From assembly GCF_023169965.1 (NCBI RefSeq), contig NZ_AP025592.1, positions 2,170,001-2,234,000 on the forward strand: DNA of 64,000 bases, written 5' to 3'. Origin of the DNA: Anaeromyxobacter paludicola. GTDB lineage: Bacteria > Myxococcota > Myxococcia > Myxococcales > Anaeromyxobacteraceae. The notes under the pieces are model-generated. The model made no database searches. It saw only the letters and a list, made by a program, of their open reading frames with translations, and had not been told where the DNA came from. A program made the position numbers and the translations under genes. Position 1 is the stretch's first letter. Each line of letters starts with the position of its first letter. Positions 16,835 to 26,651 of this stretch are shown piece by piece.

Positions 16835-17622
16835 GCGCGCTCGCCACCCAGGCGCTCCGCGCGGCGATGGCCGGGTACGCCCTCGGCCTCGCCGCCCTGC
16901 TGCTGGCGCGCTGCCGCGGCGGCGAGCGGCTGCGCCGGGCCGGGCTCGCGGCGGCGCTGCTCGCCTGGATCGCCCACGGCGCCTCCACGGTGGCGCACTG
17001 GATCGCGAGCGGCCACGCGCCGGTGACGGGGCACTTCGAGGGCGGGCTGACGGCGGCCTGGTTCCTGCCGCTCCTGGCGGGGCTCGCGATCTGGCGGCAC
17101 CGCGAGGCGGCGCGCGCCCTGCCCCTCGTGCTCGGCGCCACGCTCGCCGTGCTCGCCGTCCGCGGGGAGCCGCCGGACCTGGGGCCGCTGGCCCCGCCGT
17201 TCCGGTCGAGCTGGCTCGTGTTCCACGTCCTCTTCGCCCGCGTCGCCTTCGGCGCCTACCTCGTCGCCACCGCGCTCGCGGCCTGCTACCTCTGGCTCTC
17301 CCGGCGCGCCGCCGGCTCGGCGCTGGTGCTCGAGGAGCTCTCGGGGAAGCTCGTCGCCTTCGGCTTCCTGAGCCACGCCGGGATGCTCCTCTCCGGCGCG
17401 CTCTGGGCCCACGACCTCTGGGGCCGCTACTGGGGCTGGGATCCGCTCGAGACCTGGTCCCTCGTGAGCTGGCTCGTCTACGGGGTCTACCTGCACCTGC
17501 GCTACACGCTGGGCTGGGCCGGCCGGCGCTCGGCCTGGGCCGCCGTGCTCTCGGTGCTGGCGCTGCTCGCGACGTTCTACGGGATCGGCGCGGGCGGCGG
17601 GCTGCACGTGCAGACCCTGTGA
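16831..17622 (+). CDS. ccsA: CcsA/ResC-type cytochrome c assembly protein
   Basis: A 263-residue protein with about eight membrane helices that forms the heme-handling core of system II with ResB. The signature tryptophan-rich motif WAHDLWGRYWGWDPLETWSL is near residue 190-210. Conserved histidines that could ligate heme are visible: WIAHGASTVAHWI near 50, VFHVLF near 130 and LSHAGM near 178. The start is GTG at 16831, embedded in the end of resB. Length is somewhat short for the family, as is usual for ResC partners. It ends 66 bases before the convergent lipoprotein gene. Its likely clients are the multiheme cytochromes encoded next door. Confidence 0.88.
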   Translation: MSALATQALRAAMAGYALGLAALLLARCRGGERLRRAGLAAALLAWIAHGASTVAHWIASGHAPVTGHFEGGLTAAWFLPLLAGLAIWRHREAARALPLVLGATLAVLAVRGEPPDLGPLAPPFRSSWLVFHVLFARVAFGAYLVATALAACYLWLSRRAAGSALVLEELSGKLVAFGFLSHAGMLLSGALWAHDLWGRYWGWDPLETWSLVSWLVYGVYLHLRYTLGWAGRRSAWAAVLSVLALLATFYGIGAGGGLHVQTL

Positions 17623-17688
17623 CGCGCGGGCCGGCGCTGGCCGGCGGGAGCTGCCGCGAGGGGCCGGCGCGAGCGGCCTCCGTGGGGC

Positions 17689-18243
17689 TCACTCCCTCGG
17701 AGCCGGAGACGGCGCCCGCTCTGGCGGCGTCGGCGCCTCGGACATCCCCGCGGCGTGGTCCTCCAGGCGCGCCGGCGTGGGCCGCTGGCCGTCGTAGACG
17801 GTCGAGGTGGCTCGACCCCCCTCCACCCGCCAACGGCCGTCCTCCTGCCGGAGCTCGTAGGCGAGGGCGATCACGGCCTTGATCTCCGGCTTGGGCGCGA
17901 GGTTCGGCCGCGTCGGCCGCTCGTGGTACCTCCAGCGTTCGCGGGCCGTCACCTGCAGGGCGCCTGGGCCGGGGCGCGCCACCTGCTCCACCTCGAGCGC
18001 CTCGAGGCGCGCCTCGAGGCGGTACCCGGCGCGGCGTTTACGGTCGACCAGCGCGCGCACCCTTCCCTGCTCGACCTCGCCCGCGGCTTCGGCCAATCCG
18101 TGGAAGTCGTCGCTCGCGTAGGCCGCCACCAGCGCGGCGTCGTAGGCCCGCACCTGGCGCTCGGCGAGGGCCCGCTCCCGGTCGCAGCCTGCGAGCAGCG
18201 CGGCCGAGAGCGCCAGCGCGGCGGCGGCGCGCCCGCGACTCAC
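17689..18243 (-). CDS. Lipoprotein with IMS/SnoaL-like C-terminal domain
   Basis: A 184-residue lipoprotein. The GTG start gives VSRGRAAAALALSAALLAGC, a clear lipobox ending in LLAGC. The mature part has a helical segment (ERQVRAYDAALVAAYASDDF) and a strand-rich domain with VTARERWRYHERPTR and LRQEDGRWRVEGGRATSTV. The sequence and layout resemble the lipoprotein at 33940-34407, which also has a TRERWAYRHL strand and an ESRWTVERA strand, so the two are likely paralogues. This gene follows the giant cytochrome by 80 bases on the same strand, and its partner opens the cluster. A scaffold or assembly role for the surface cytochromes is only a guess. Confidence 0.75.
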   Translation of the reverse strand: MSRGRAAAALALSAALLAGCDRERALAERQVRAYDAALVAAYASDDFHGLAEAAGEVEQGRVRALVDRKRRAGYRLEARLEALEVEQVARPGPGALQVTARERWRYHERPTRPNLAPKPEIKAVIALAYELRQEDGRWRVEGGRATSTVYDGQRPTPARLEDHAAGMSEAPTPPERAPSPAPRE

Positions 18244-18323
18244 CGGCTGGCCCCCGGGAGCGCGCCCCGGCCAGCCGCGATCCCGGCCCGGAGCTGCGGG
18301 GCGCGCACCCTCACGGCGTTCGT

Positions 18324-21300
18324 CTAGGGACACGTGACGGGATGGATGTAGAGGGACTGCCCGCTCGTGTAGCACTCGCAGTTGCAGTCGGTCCAGGGCG
18401 AGCCGGCCGAAGGAACGGACTGGATGTAGAGCCCGGTCACCGACCCCGCCGGCGTCCACGACAGGCCACCGCCCTGGAAGTAGGGAGCGGCGTCGAACGA
18501 GGTGGCCGGTCCGCTCGAGCTTCCGCCGGCGGCGACCAGCAGGCCGGGGCGGTAACCGCCGTGGGGGATCGCGGCGTGGCAGGTGAAGCACTTCACGTTC
18601 TGGTGGCCCCACCGGTCCTGCACGTGCGCCCAGCTCTTGCTGTTGATGAACGTGACCACGTCGTGGCAGTTGGCGCAGAAGATCTTGTACCTGCCGGTGT
18701 TGCTCCTCGCGTCGTCCATCAGGATGTTCGAGTTCCAGTCGGTGTTCGGTCCCTTGAGCAGGAACCGGGCGCCCGAGCCGTGCGGCCCGTCCGGATCGGT
18801 CGAGGTCTCCGAGTTGTGGCAGTCGGTGCAGCGCATGAGGCTGGTGGTCGTCCAGGGCTTGAGGATGTTGTTGGTGGGATCGGGCGCCTTGGCCAGCACC
18901 GGGTGGAAGGAGGCGTTGGCCGGGCTGAACTCCTTGGCCACGTCGGTCTCCGGGAAGCCGCCCGAGGGGGAGACCGGGATCTTCGAGGGGTCGTTGCCCC
19001 AGTAGAAGGACGAGTGGCACTTGAAGCAGAGCGTCGCCTCCAGGTCCACCCCCGGGGTGAGGCTGCTCACGGCGACGAAGCTGGCGGCGGTGGGCGCGGT
19101 CCAGGACTGCGTGTACGTCAGCCTGGCGCCGGTGGCGCCGGCCAGGGCCGGGCCGGCGACGTTCCCGTTCGTCGGGCTGGCGAGGGTCCGCGTGTCGGAC
19201 AGGGTCTGCTTCGCCGCGTGAGGGTCGTGGCAGTCGAGGCAGCCGGCGTGGCGCGAGGCGGCGCTGTTCCACCCCAGCGCGTTCCCCCAGGTGAGCGCCG
19301 CCTCGGCGGCCGTGTCGTGCACCGCATCGGCGTTGACCGGGTGCGAGGAGCCGGTCTTGGCGAGCTCCGAGGCGATGTCCCGGTTGCTGTTGTTCACGCC
19401 GACGACGCCGTTGCCGTGGCAGTTGTAGCAGACGTTGCTGGCCGCGTTCCCGGCCGGGCGGACCGCGCCGGCGAGGAGCGAGGGGTTGTCGGAGTAGTGC
19501 ACCCCCTGCACCGCGCCCCGGTAGCTCGTCACCTGGCCCTCGGCCTGGGTGCCGGCGTGGCACTTGGTGCAGTTGCGCGTGAACCGGGCCCCGTCGTGCA
19601 GCGCGTACTCCCACGGGAGCCCGGCGGGGGTGACCGTGACGTTGTGCGCCGAGGCGTCGTAGGCCGCGCCGCTCACCGCCGGGTGCCCGCCGTCCACCGG
19701 GCTCGAGTGGCAGGCGAGGCAGCCCTTCCCGTACTGGCCGCTGGTGAAGTCGGTGGAGGTCACCGCCCCGCTGGTCGCGAAGCCGTAGGTCGTCGAGCCG
19801 AGCGAGCCGTCGCGGGTGAGGGCGCGCGAGGCCTGCGTGGTGCCGTCCGCGTAGAGGTTCCCGGCGTGCGAGCTGGCGGGCCAGGCGCCGGGGTCGTTGT
19901 GCACGTGATCCCCGTGACACATCCCCACGCAGCTCCGGCTCGCCGGCGGGTTGGCCGAGAGCGGGCTGGTCCAGGCGAGGCTCGGGTTGGCCGGGCTGTC
20001 GTTGGTGCCCGCGATCGAGCCGAGGGTGTGCCGGGTCAGGTGCGGCGTCGCGGGATCCGGCGCGCCCTGAGCCTGCATGTTCCAGAACTTCGAGGTGTGG
20101 CAGGTGGCGCACCCCTGGCCGCCCCGGCTCTCCAGCCCGCCGAAGCCGGTCGCGTGCGAGTGGCAGCTCGTGCAGGGCTGCGTGCTCGCCCCGGTGAAGT
20201 GGGCGTCCGCGTTCCCGCTGTTCCGCCAGCGGGCGACGGCCCCGCCGGTGCGGGTGTGGCAGGCCTGGCACGGGCCGAGCGCCCCGCCCGCCGGCGGCGC
20301 GCTGGAGACGAACGACATGGCGTTCGCGCTCCCGGAGTCGCCGGTGGCGCGGTCCCAGAAGCGGACCGGCCGGGAGGTCTGGTAGGTGCTGTACGCCGGC
20401 GGCACCACCGACTCCGACAGCAGCTGGGCGTTCCGGGTCTGGTGCGGGGCGTGGCAGTCGCGGCAGCTCGTGGCCCAGGAGCCGTACTTCGACACCCCGG
20501 ACGCCGCGGAGACGCTCTGGCTCGTGTGTCCCTGCAGGGCGTGGCAGTCGATGCAGAGCTGGCTCGAGTCGTTGCGGACGAGGAGGTTGCCGTCACCGGT
20601 CCCCTTCGGACCGATGGTCACGGTGACCGGCGCCGAGTACCCGGCCCCCCCGCCGGTCGTCGTGGCCATCGCCTGAAGCGTCCAGGTGCCCGGGGGAATG
20701 GTGGTGAGATCGGCCTGGTAGACGTGGGCGTAATACGGAGGGCCGCTCGGGTTGGTCACCACGTCGTAGCTGGGGTTGAGCGCGAGCGCGTCCGGGAAGG
20801 TGCTCCCGCCATCGTGCGACAGGAGCACGCTCCCGATGGCGGTGCGGCTCGGGTCGTGGACCTGGACCTGGAAGCGCACGCCCCGGCTCGGCGTGCCGGC
20901 GTCGAGGCTGACCGTGGCGCCGCTGGACGGGTTGAGGATGAGCACCATCGGCTTCTGGCTGCCCGGGGTGGCGTCCCCGGGCCGCCGGCCCACCGGCACG
21001 CCGGCGAGGGTCACCGTGCCGCCGGTGACGGCCTGACTCCCGACCACCGAGATCCCGGGCGCCGCGACGAGGCTGGCGCTGGAGAGCGAGAGCGCCAGGA
21101 TGTGCCCGGGGGTGGCGCCGTACGCCGGAGTGACGGTGACGAGGTAGCTCGTGGTGCCGAGGGGGACGTCGAAGCCCGAGCAGATCCAGGTGTTGCTCGA
21201 GCGGCTGAACGTGGCGGTGCCGACGAGCTGGTCCCCCGCGTCCCAGGCGCCGGCGGTGCTGCCCACGTCGGCGTAGACGCCGAGCGCCGCCACGTCGGAC

Positions 21301-24300
21301 GGCAGCGCCGTCCCGGCGCTGGCGATGGCGAGCTGCGCCAGCGACACCGACCCGCCCGCGCCGGCCGCGCTGGCCGTGAGCGAGAAGCGCCCGGCGAGCA
21401 CGTTGGTCTGGCCGGGGTTGGCGATGACCTCGGGCGACGCGCCCTGCGGGTGGAGCCCGAGCGCCAGGGTCCCGCCGCTCGCCGGACAGGCGGCCTGCAC
21501 CAGGGTGGCGGTGGCCGGGTTGGTGCCCGAGAAGCCGTCGGGGTCGCTGAGCTGGACCGCGTAGGCGTAGGTGGCGTCGGCCGACGGGACCGAGTCGGTG
21601 CAGGTCCAGGTGCCGCTCGCGCCCACCGCCTTGCGCGTGAGCGAGGCGCAGGCGACGGGGACGCCGTCCCGGGTGAAGCTGGCCGTGTTGTCCCCGTCGC
21701 CGTCGCCGGTGAAGCTCGCCGTCAGCGTCACCGCGGTGCACGAGGAGGCGCTGGCGACGAGGCCCGCCACCGCGGTCGGGCCGGGGATGGCGGGCGGGCT
21801 CGCCGGCGCTGCGAGGGTGGCGCCCGCCGAGTAGTTGTTGCAGGCGTCGGCGGCGAAGGCGCGATAGAGGAAGGTCCCGGCGCCGCTGAGGTCGGTGGCG
21901 CCGGTGCCGCTGCCCGCGTACGCCACGGCGTCCGTCCCCACCGCCTGGCCCGCGGCGTACCCGCTCCCGTCGACGAGGGCGCTCGTGGCGAGCGGCCGTC
22001 CGGAGGCGCTCCGGAGGACCACGGCGCTGGCGAAGTCGGTGGTGGGGTTGGTCCAGGCCAGGGCGACCTGGCCCGGGGAGGCGGTGCCCGTGCCCCAGGC
22101 CGGCGGCGCCGGCGGGACGCGGTCCACGAGGACGCTGCCGCTGCTCGGGTCGGCCCCGCCCGACGGGTTGCCGGCGGCGATGTTCACCACGCTCGCGGCG
22201 ATGGGGTAGGTCGCGCCCGCCGGCAACGCCGCCGCGAGCGCCGGCTTCACCTGCAGCCGGTACTGGGCGGGCGTGGTAGTGACCGGGATGCTCACCGGGA
22301 TCGCGTAGGCGCCCGAGGCCTGGTACCCGAGGCTGCCGAGCACCGCGCCGGTGTCGCTCGTCACGTAGAGCGTCCCCACGGCCGCGTTGCCGGTCGAGAC
22401 CCGGGCCGTCACCTTCGTCACCTTGTCGGTGCCGCTCGGCCAGGAGTTCGCGGAGGTGGCGAGGGTGAAGTGGTCGAGGTCGTAGAGCGCCGAGCCGGTC
22501 GCCGTGCCGGCGCAGGCCGGCGCGCCGGTGACCGCCTCCAGCCCGTTGTTGTCTCCCAGCACCGTCACCGGCGGGTGGTCGTAGTCGAAGGCGAAGTTCT
22601 GGCTGGTGATGCTCGCCAGCGATCGGGTGAGCGGGGGAGTGCCCTCGGCGTCGGACCAGGTGAAGCTCGGGGTGACGCCGGGAGAGAGGACCACCCGCTT
22701 CGCCCACAGGTCGTTCTGGGTGTCGCTGAAGAGCACCAGGGCGCGGTCGGGGCTGCCGGGATCGACCACGCCCTGGAACCAGACCTTGCTGTCGGAGCTG
22801 CCCTGCGGCCAGGTCACGCTGGCGGCAGAGACCGCCGGGGCGGTGGGGCAGGCCGTCGTGGGCGTGAACGAGGTCACCGCCGAGTAAGGGAGGCGGGCGT
22901 AGTTGACCTGCCCCACCGCGCTCGAGGCCGAGTACGGCACCACCACCTCGGAGTCGCCGGTGGCGTTCAGCCAGAAGGCGGTGAACGGCCGCTGGTGCGG
23001 GGAGACGGTGCCGAGGCTGCTGGTGAGCGCCCAGGTGCACTGGATGGGGTTGCCGTTCTGCAGGTAGTACGGGAGCCAGGTGCTGCCGGTCCAGACGCGC
23101 AGCTCCAGCGTGGAGCCGCTCCAGCCGGTGCCCGCGTGCCGGTGCACGGCCACGGCGGCGCGGTCGCTGGTGGGATCGGCGGCAACGACCACCTGCCAGA
23201 GGGCGCCGGAGGAAGTGTTGTATCCGGAGCGCATTCCGTACCAGTCCTCGGTGCCCGGGAGCCAGCTCTGGGAGGCGGCCTGGAACCGGTTGGAGTAGAG
23301 GTTGCCGTAGCCGGCCAGGTCGGTGCCCGTCCAGGCGAGGATCAGATCGCCCGAGAGTCCCGTGAAGGTGAGGTCGAAGGCGTCGAGGTCGCCCGTCACC
23401 ACGGAGGACAGCAGCGGCGGGGTCCGGTTCTCCTTCGCCGCGTAGTTGAGCAGGTAGCTCGGCTCGTTGCCCCAGGAGGTGCCGTCCCAGAGCAGCGCCG
23501 TCAGCATGCCGTTGGTGTCGGAGACCCCCACCGCGACCTGGTTGCTCTGGCCCCGGGACGCGGCCTTGACCCACAGGATGGTCCCGTAGAGCTGCGCGGT
23601 CCCGAAGGCCTGCTCGGTGCCCCAGTGGCCGGTGGTGGGGTTCCAGAGCCGGTAGCGCAGCGCGTACGAGGAAGCGCTGTTGCCGGAGTAGACGACCACC
23701 GCGCGGCCGCTCAGCTTCTCGTAGGCGATGTCGAAGCGGCGGCCGTTCACCCCGTCGCCTCCCACCGCGGCGCTCCACTCGCTCGTCCAGCGGGTGCCGT
23801 CGTAGCGGAGCACGTAGAGCACCCCGGCGGTGGTCACGTAGCCGGCGAGGTACTCGCCGCTGGTGGGCGAGGCCTTCACGACCACGAAGGTCTGGTTCGC
23901 CGCGCCGGCGGGGAGCGGCGCGGGGGCGCCGAAGGCGTTGCTCGTGCCCTGGCCCGCGTAGCGTGCGCCGCTGGGGGTGGTGCTGGTCGCTCCCGGGCTG
24001 AAGGCGACGAGGCCGTTCGAGGAGCCGGAGCAGGGGGTCTCGACGACCGGAGCGGCGGTGAGGCCGCCGGTCCAGCCCGCGCCGTTGTCCGCGTCCTGCA
24101 GCTTGGCCGTGTAGACGTAGCTCGCGCTGGCCGAGGGCACCGCGTCCACGCAGGTCCAGGTGCCGTTGTTCCCGCCCACGGTGCTGCCGACCGGCGGGGT
24201 GCGCGTGGCCGGCAGGCAGGTGACGGCCGTGGGGTTGCCGTCGCGATAGAAGCTGGCGGTGCCGTTGCCGTTGCCGTCGCCGGTGAAGCTGGCCGTCACG

Positions 24301-26630
24301 GTCACGCTGCGGCAGGAGTTGGCGGTCGCCACGAGGCTCACCGGCGTGGTCGGGTTCGGGACCTGCGGGACCAAGAGGGCGGCGGCGGTGGTCGCGCCCG
24401 GCGAGTAGTCGTTGCAGGCGTCGGCGTTGAAGGCCCGGTAATAATAGGTGCCGCCGGCGTTCCCGCTGTTGTCGGTGAAGCTGGTCCCGTTGCCGCTGTA
24501 GACGATCGTGTCGGCGGGGGTGCCCAGGGTGGACCCCACCGCGTAGGCGGTCCCGTCGGTGAGGGAGCCGGTGGTGATGGGGGAGGCCGAGGTGCTCCGC
24601 AGGATGACGGTGTTGGCGTAGCCGGAGCCGGAGTTGCTCCAGTTGAGGAGCGCCTGTCCCGGTTGCGCGGAGGTACCGACCCAGACCGGCGCCGGCGGCG
24701 TCGCGTGCAGCACGACCACGCTCCCGTTGCCCGAGTCGGCGCCGGCGATCGGGTTGCCGGCGACGACCCTGCTGACGCGCCCGGCAATGGTGAAGGACGT
24801 GGGCCCGGCGGGCAGCTGCGCGGAGCTCTTGGGCGTGACCGACAGGCCGAACAGCGTGGGCGTGCTGGTGACGGTGAAGTAGCTGTAGAGGTAGGCGTTC
24901 GTACAGGTCAGGTAGTAGACGCCCGAGCCCGCCGGCGTCTCGACCGCGCTCCCGCAGGAGTCACCGTAGGAATCTCCCACCGACAAGGACTGCACCGCCT
25001 CCCGGCCCGAGGTCAGGGTGACGTACATGCCGGTCACCTGGTCGGTCCCGCCGGTGGTGGAGAGGGTGAAGAGGTCGATCGTGGCCGGCTTGCCCGGGCA
25101 GCCGCTGGCGTTGGTCGTCGCCTCGCTGCCGGAGTTGTCCCCGAGGATGGTCCGGGGCGTGACGTAGTCGAAGGCGAAGCTCTGGGTGGTGGTGCTGGCG
25201 AGCGTGGTCGTGAGCGCGCTGCCCCCTTCCGCGCTGTTGAAGTCCACGGTCGGCCTGGCGCCCGCGCCGCCGCCGGCGACGTTCACCTTCTTCGCCCAGA
25301 GCGAGCCCTTGCTGTCGGCGAAGGCCACCAGGCCCTGCGAAGGGTAGCCGAGGTCGGGGACGGCCTGGAACCAGACCTTCTGCGCGGTGCCGGTGGCCCA
25401 GGGCCAGGTGACGGTGACCGCGCCGTAGGCGCTCGTCCAGTCGGTCCCGGTGGAGTTCGGGTAGGCGACGCCGTACGAGATGGAGCCGGTCGTGGCCGTC
25501 GCGTCGGCGAACGGCACGACGAGGGCGGGATAACCGGTGGTGGAGGTGAGCCAGACCGGGGAGAACTCGCGGAGGTGCGGACCGTCGCTCGCGAAGGTGT
25601 TGTAGTTTCCGAAGAACACGTGCGACGACCAGGCGGTCCCGCTCCAGATCAGCGCTCCCAGGTTCGCGGCCAGCCCGACCCCGGTGTAGGTGAGGCCGAG
25701 CCGGTCGCTCCGCGGATCGGCGGCCAGGACCACCTGGTGGCCTTCCAGGTACGTCCCAAAGCCGGATGCGGGCGTGATGCTGGCGGTGCTCCCGAGCCAG
25801 CTCCCGGACGAGAACCGGTTGTACCGCAGGACGTTGGCGGCGCCCCAGGCGACCATCAGGTCGCCGGAGTTGGTGGACCAGGCGAGGTCGAAGGCGTCGC
25901 AGTCGCCGATGGTGGTCTTGTAGTAGACGGGGTTCGACGAGAGCGCGTAACCGGGCTCGTTCCCCCAGCCCGAGCCGCTCCAGACGAACGCGGTCGGGTA
26001 CGAGCTGGCGTCCACCACCCCCACCGCGATCTGGTTCGAGGGGCCGGAGGCGAGCTTGACCCAGTTGGCCTGGCCGGCGAGCCGGGCGGAGGAGAAGGTC
26101 TGCTCCGCGCTCCAGGTCTTCGCCGCCGGGTCCCACACCCTGTACCGCAAGGCCGCGTTCGAGGCGTTCCCGGAGTAGACCACCAGGCCCCGGCCGCTGC
26201 TCCGCTCGTAGGCGATGTCGAAGCGGCGGCCGTTCACGCCGTCGCCGCCCACGATGGCGCTCCACTGGCTGGTCCAGGTCGTGCCGTCGTAACGCAGGAC
26301 GTAGAGCTCCCCGGCGGTGGTCACGTAGCCGGCCAGGAGCTCTCCGATGTTCATCGGCGAGGCCTTCTCCACGAAGAAGGTCTGCCCGGCGGCGCCGGAC
26401 GGGAGCGTGACCGCCGCGCCGAGGAGGTTGTTCGAGACGGTGTACGGCCTGGCCGCTGGCGCCGAGGCGGCGCTGCCGGGGCCGTAGACGATCGTGCCGT
26501 TCGAGGCGGCCCCCAGGGCGAGGGAGGGGAGCAGCGCCAGCGCGAGCGCCGCCGCGAGGGCGGTGCGCGTGAGCGGAGCGCGTTCGTCGCGGCGGCCGGT
26601 GGCGGGCCGGATGGGCGGGCGGCGGACCAT
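18324..26630 (-). CDS. Giant extracellular multiheme c-type cytochrome (2768 residues, 14 heme-binding motifs)
   Basis: The ATG at 26630 follows AAGGGG and opens a signal peptide ending near LPSLALGA. Two copies of an approximately 827-residue module follow (about residues 38-860 and 870-1700). Each has propeller-like repeats (YVTTAGxLYVLRYDG, VNGRRFDIAYE) and later fibronectin-like segments. A short beta domain (about 1720-1870) and an Ig-like domain (about 1880-2010) come next. The C-terminal 740 residues carry thirteen CXXCH motifs from CIDCH (near 2025) to CFTCH (near 2680), plus one CXXXCH (CVGMCH). Extra histidines such as GDHVHND could be distal ligands. The DNA shows normal coding bias throughout. 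It is probably a cell-surface or released electron-transfer cytochrome; the N-terminal modules may bind substrate or partner. The final cysteines CNCEC are not heme motifs. Confidence 0.85.
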   Translation of the reverse strand: MVRRPPIRPATGRRDERAPLTRTALAAALALALLPSLALGAASNGTIVYGPGSAASAPAARPYTVSNNLLGAAVTLPSGAAGQTFFVEKASPMNIGELLAGYVTTAGELYVLRYDGTTWTSQWSAIVGGDGVNGRRFDIAYERSSGRGLVVYSGNASNAALRYRVWDPAAKTWSAEQTFSSARLAGQANWVKLASGPSNQIAVGVVDASSYPTAFVWSGSGWGNEPGYALSSNPVYYKTTIGDCDAFDLAWSTNSGDLMVAWGAANVLRYNRFSSGSWLGSTASITPASGFGTYLEGHQVVLAADPRSDRLGLTYTGVGLAANLGALIWSGTAWSSHVFFGNYNTFASDGPHLREFSPVWLTSTTGYPALVVPFADATATTGSISYGVAYPNSTGTDWTSAYGAVTVTWPWATGTAQKVWFQAVPDLGYPSQGLVAFADSKGSLWAKKVNVAGGGAGARPTVDFNSAEGGSALTTTLASTTTQSFAFDYVTPRTILGDNSGSEATTNASGCPGKPATIDLFTLSTTGGTDQVTGMYVTLTSGREAVQSLSVGDSYGDSCGSAVETPAGSGVYYLTCTNAYLYSYFTVTSTPTLFGLSVTPKSSAQLPAGPTSFTIAGRVSRVVAGNPIAGADSGNGSVVVLHATPPAPVWVGTSAQPGQALLNWSNSGSGYANTVILRSTSASPITTGSLTDGTAYAVGSTLGTPADTIVYSGNGTSFTDNSGNAGGTYYYRAFNADACNDYSPGATTAAALLVPQVPNPTTPVSLVATANSCRSVTVTASFTGDGNGNGTASFYRDGNPTAVTCLPATRTPPVGSTVGGNNGTWTCVDAVPSASASYVYTAKLQDADNGAGWTGGLTAAPVVETPCSGSSNGLVAFSPGATSTTPSGARYAGQGTSNAFGAPAPLPAGAANQTFVVVKASPTSGEYLAGYVTTAGVLYVLRYDGTRWTSEWSAAVGGDGVNGRRFDIAYEKLSGRAVVVYSGNSASSYALRYRLWNPTTGHWGTEQAFGTAQLYGTILWVKAASRGQSNQVAVGVSDTNGMLTALLWDGTSWGNEPSYLLNYAAKENRTPPLLSSVVTGDLDAFDLTFTGLSGDLILAWTGTDLAGYGNLYSNRFQAASQSWLPGTEDWYGMRSGYNTSSGALWQVVVAADPTSDRAAVAVHRHAGTGWSGSTLELRVWTGSTWLPYYLQNGNPIQCTWALTSSLGTVSPHQRPFTAFWLNATGDSEVVVPYSASSAVGQVNYARLPYSAVTSFTPTTACPTAPAVSAASVTWPQGSSDSKVWFQGVVDPGSPDRALVLFSDTQNDLWAKRVVLSPGVTPSFTWSDAEGTPPLTRSLASITSQNFAFDYDHPPVTVLGDNNGLEAVTGAPACAGTATGSALYDLDHFTLATSANSWPSGTDKVTKVTARVSTGNAAVGTLYVTSDTGAVLGSLGYQASGAYAIPVSIPVTTTPAQYRLQVKPALAAALPAGATYPIAASVVNIAAGNPSGGADPSSGSVLVDRVPPAPPAWGTGTASPGQVALAWTNPTTDFASAVVLRSASGRPLATSALVDGSGYAAGQAVGTDAVAYAGSGTGATDLSGAGTFLYRAFAADACNNYSAGATLAAPASPPAIPGPTAVAGLVASASSCTAVTLTASFTGDGDGDNTASFTRDGVPVACASLTRKAVGASGTWTCTDSVPSADATYAYAVQLSDPDGFSGTNPATATLVQAACPASGGTLALGLHPQGASPEVIANPGQTNVLAGRFSLTASAAGAGGSVSLAQLAIASAGTALPSDVAALGVYADVGSTAGAWDAGDQLVGTATFSRSSNTWICSGFDVPLGTTSYLVTVTPAYGATPGHILALSLSSASLVAAPGISVVGSQAVTGGTVTLAGVPVGRRPGDATPGSQKPMVLILNPSSGATVSLDAGTPSRGVRFQVQVHDPSRTAIGSVLLSHDGGSTFPDALALNPSYDVVTNPSGPPYYAHVYQADLTTIPPGTWTLQAMATTTGGGAGYSAPVTVTIGPKGTGDGNLLVRNDSSQLCIDCHALQGHTSQSVSAASGVSKYGSWATSCRDCHAPHQTRNAQLLSESVVPPAYSTYQTSRPVRFWDRATGDSGSANAMSFVSSAPPAGGALGPCQACHTRTGGAVARWRNSGNADAHFTGASTQPCTSCHSHATGFGGLESRGGQGCATCHTSKFWNMQAQGAPDPATPHLTRHTLGSIAGTNDSPANPSLAWTSPLSANPPASRSCVGMCHGDHVHNDPGAWPASSHAGNLYADGTTQASRALTRDGSLGSTTYGFATSGAVTSTDFTSGQYGKGCLACHSSPVDGGHPAVSGAAYDASAHNVTVTPAGLPWEYALHDGARFTRNCTKCHAGTQAEGQVTSYRGAVQGVHYSDNPSLLAGAVRPAGNAASNVCYNCHGNGVVGVNNSNRDIASELAKTGSSHPVNADAVHDTAAEAALTWGNALGWNSAASRHAGCLDCHDPHAAKQTLSDTRTLASPTNGNVAGPALAGATGARLTYTQSWTAPTAASFVAVSSLTPGVDLEATLCFKCHSSFYWGNDPSKIPVSPSGGFPETDVAKEFSPANASFHPVLAKAPDPTNNILKPWTTTSLMRCTDCHNSETSTDPDGPHGSGARFLLKGPNTDWNSNILMDDARSNTGRYKIFCANCHDVVTFINSKSWAHVQDRWGHQNVKCFTCHAAIPHGGYRPGLLVAAGGSSSGPATSFDAAPYFQGGGLSWTPAGSVTGLYIQSVPSAGSPWTDCNCECYTSGQSLYIHPVTCP
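21480..24030 (-). repeat. Second copy of the duplicated module in the giant cytochrome gene
   Basis: This segment encodes the second approximately 827-residue module. It is most alike at DNA level around 23680-23860, which matches 26170-26350 base for base over long stretches (for example GTAGGCGATGTCGAAGCGGC in both). Boundaries are approximate. The copies have diverged enough to be protein-level duplicates rather than recombining repeats. Confidence 0.7.
24050..26520 (-). repeat. First copy of the duplicated module in the giant cytochrome gene
   Basis: This is the partner of the module at 21480-24030. Shared landmarks in order are an N-G-x-I/V-x-(Y/F)-x-P-G start, YVTTAGELYVLRYDGTTWTS, GGDGVNGRRFDIAYERSSGR, LxGDNSGSEA/LxGDNNGLEA, the fibronectin-like AQPGQALLNWSNSGSG, and VTASFTGDGNGNGTASF near the end. 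Boundaries are approximate. Confidence 0.7.
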
Positions 26631-26651
26631 GTTTCCCCTTCCCGACAGAGC

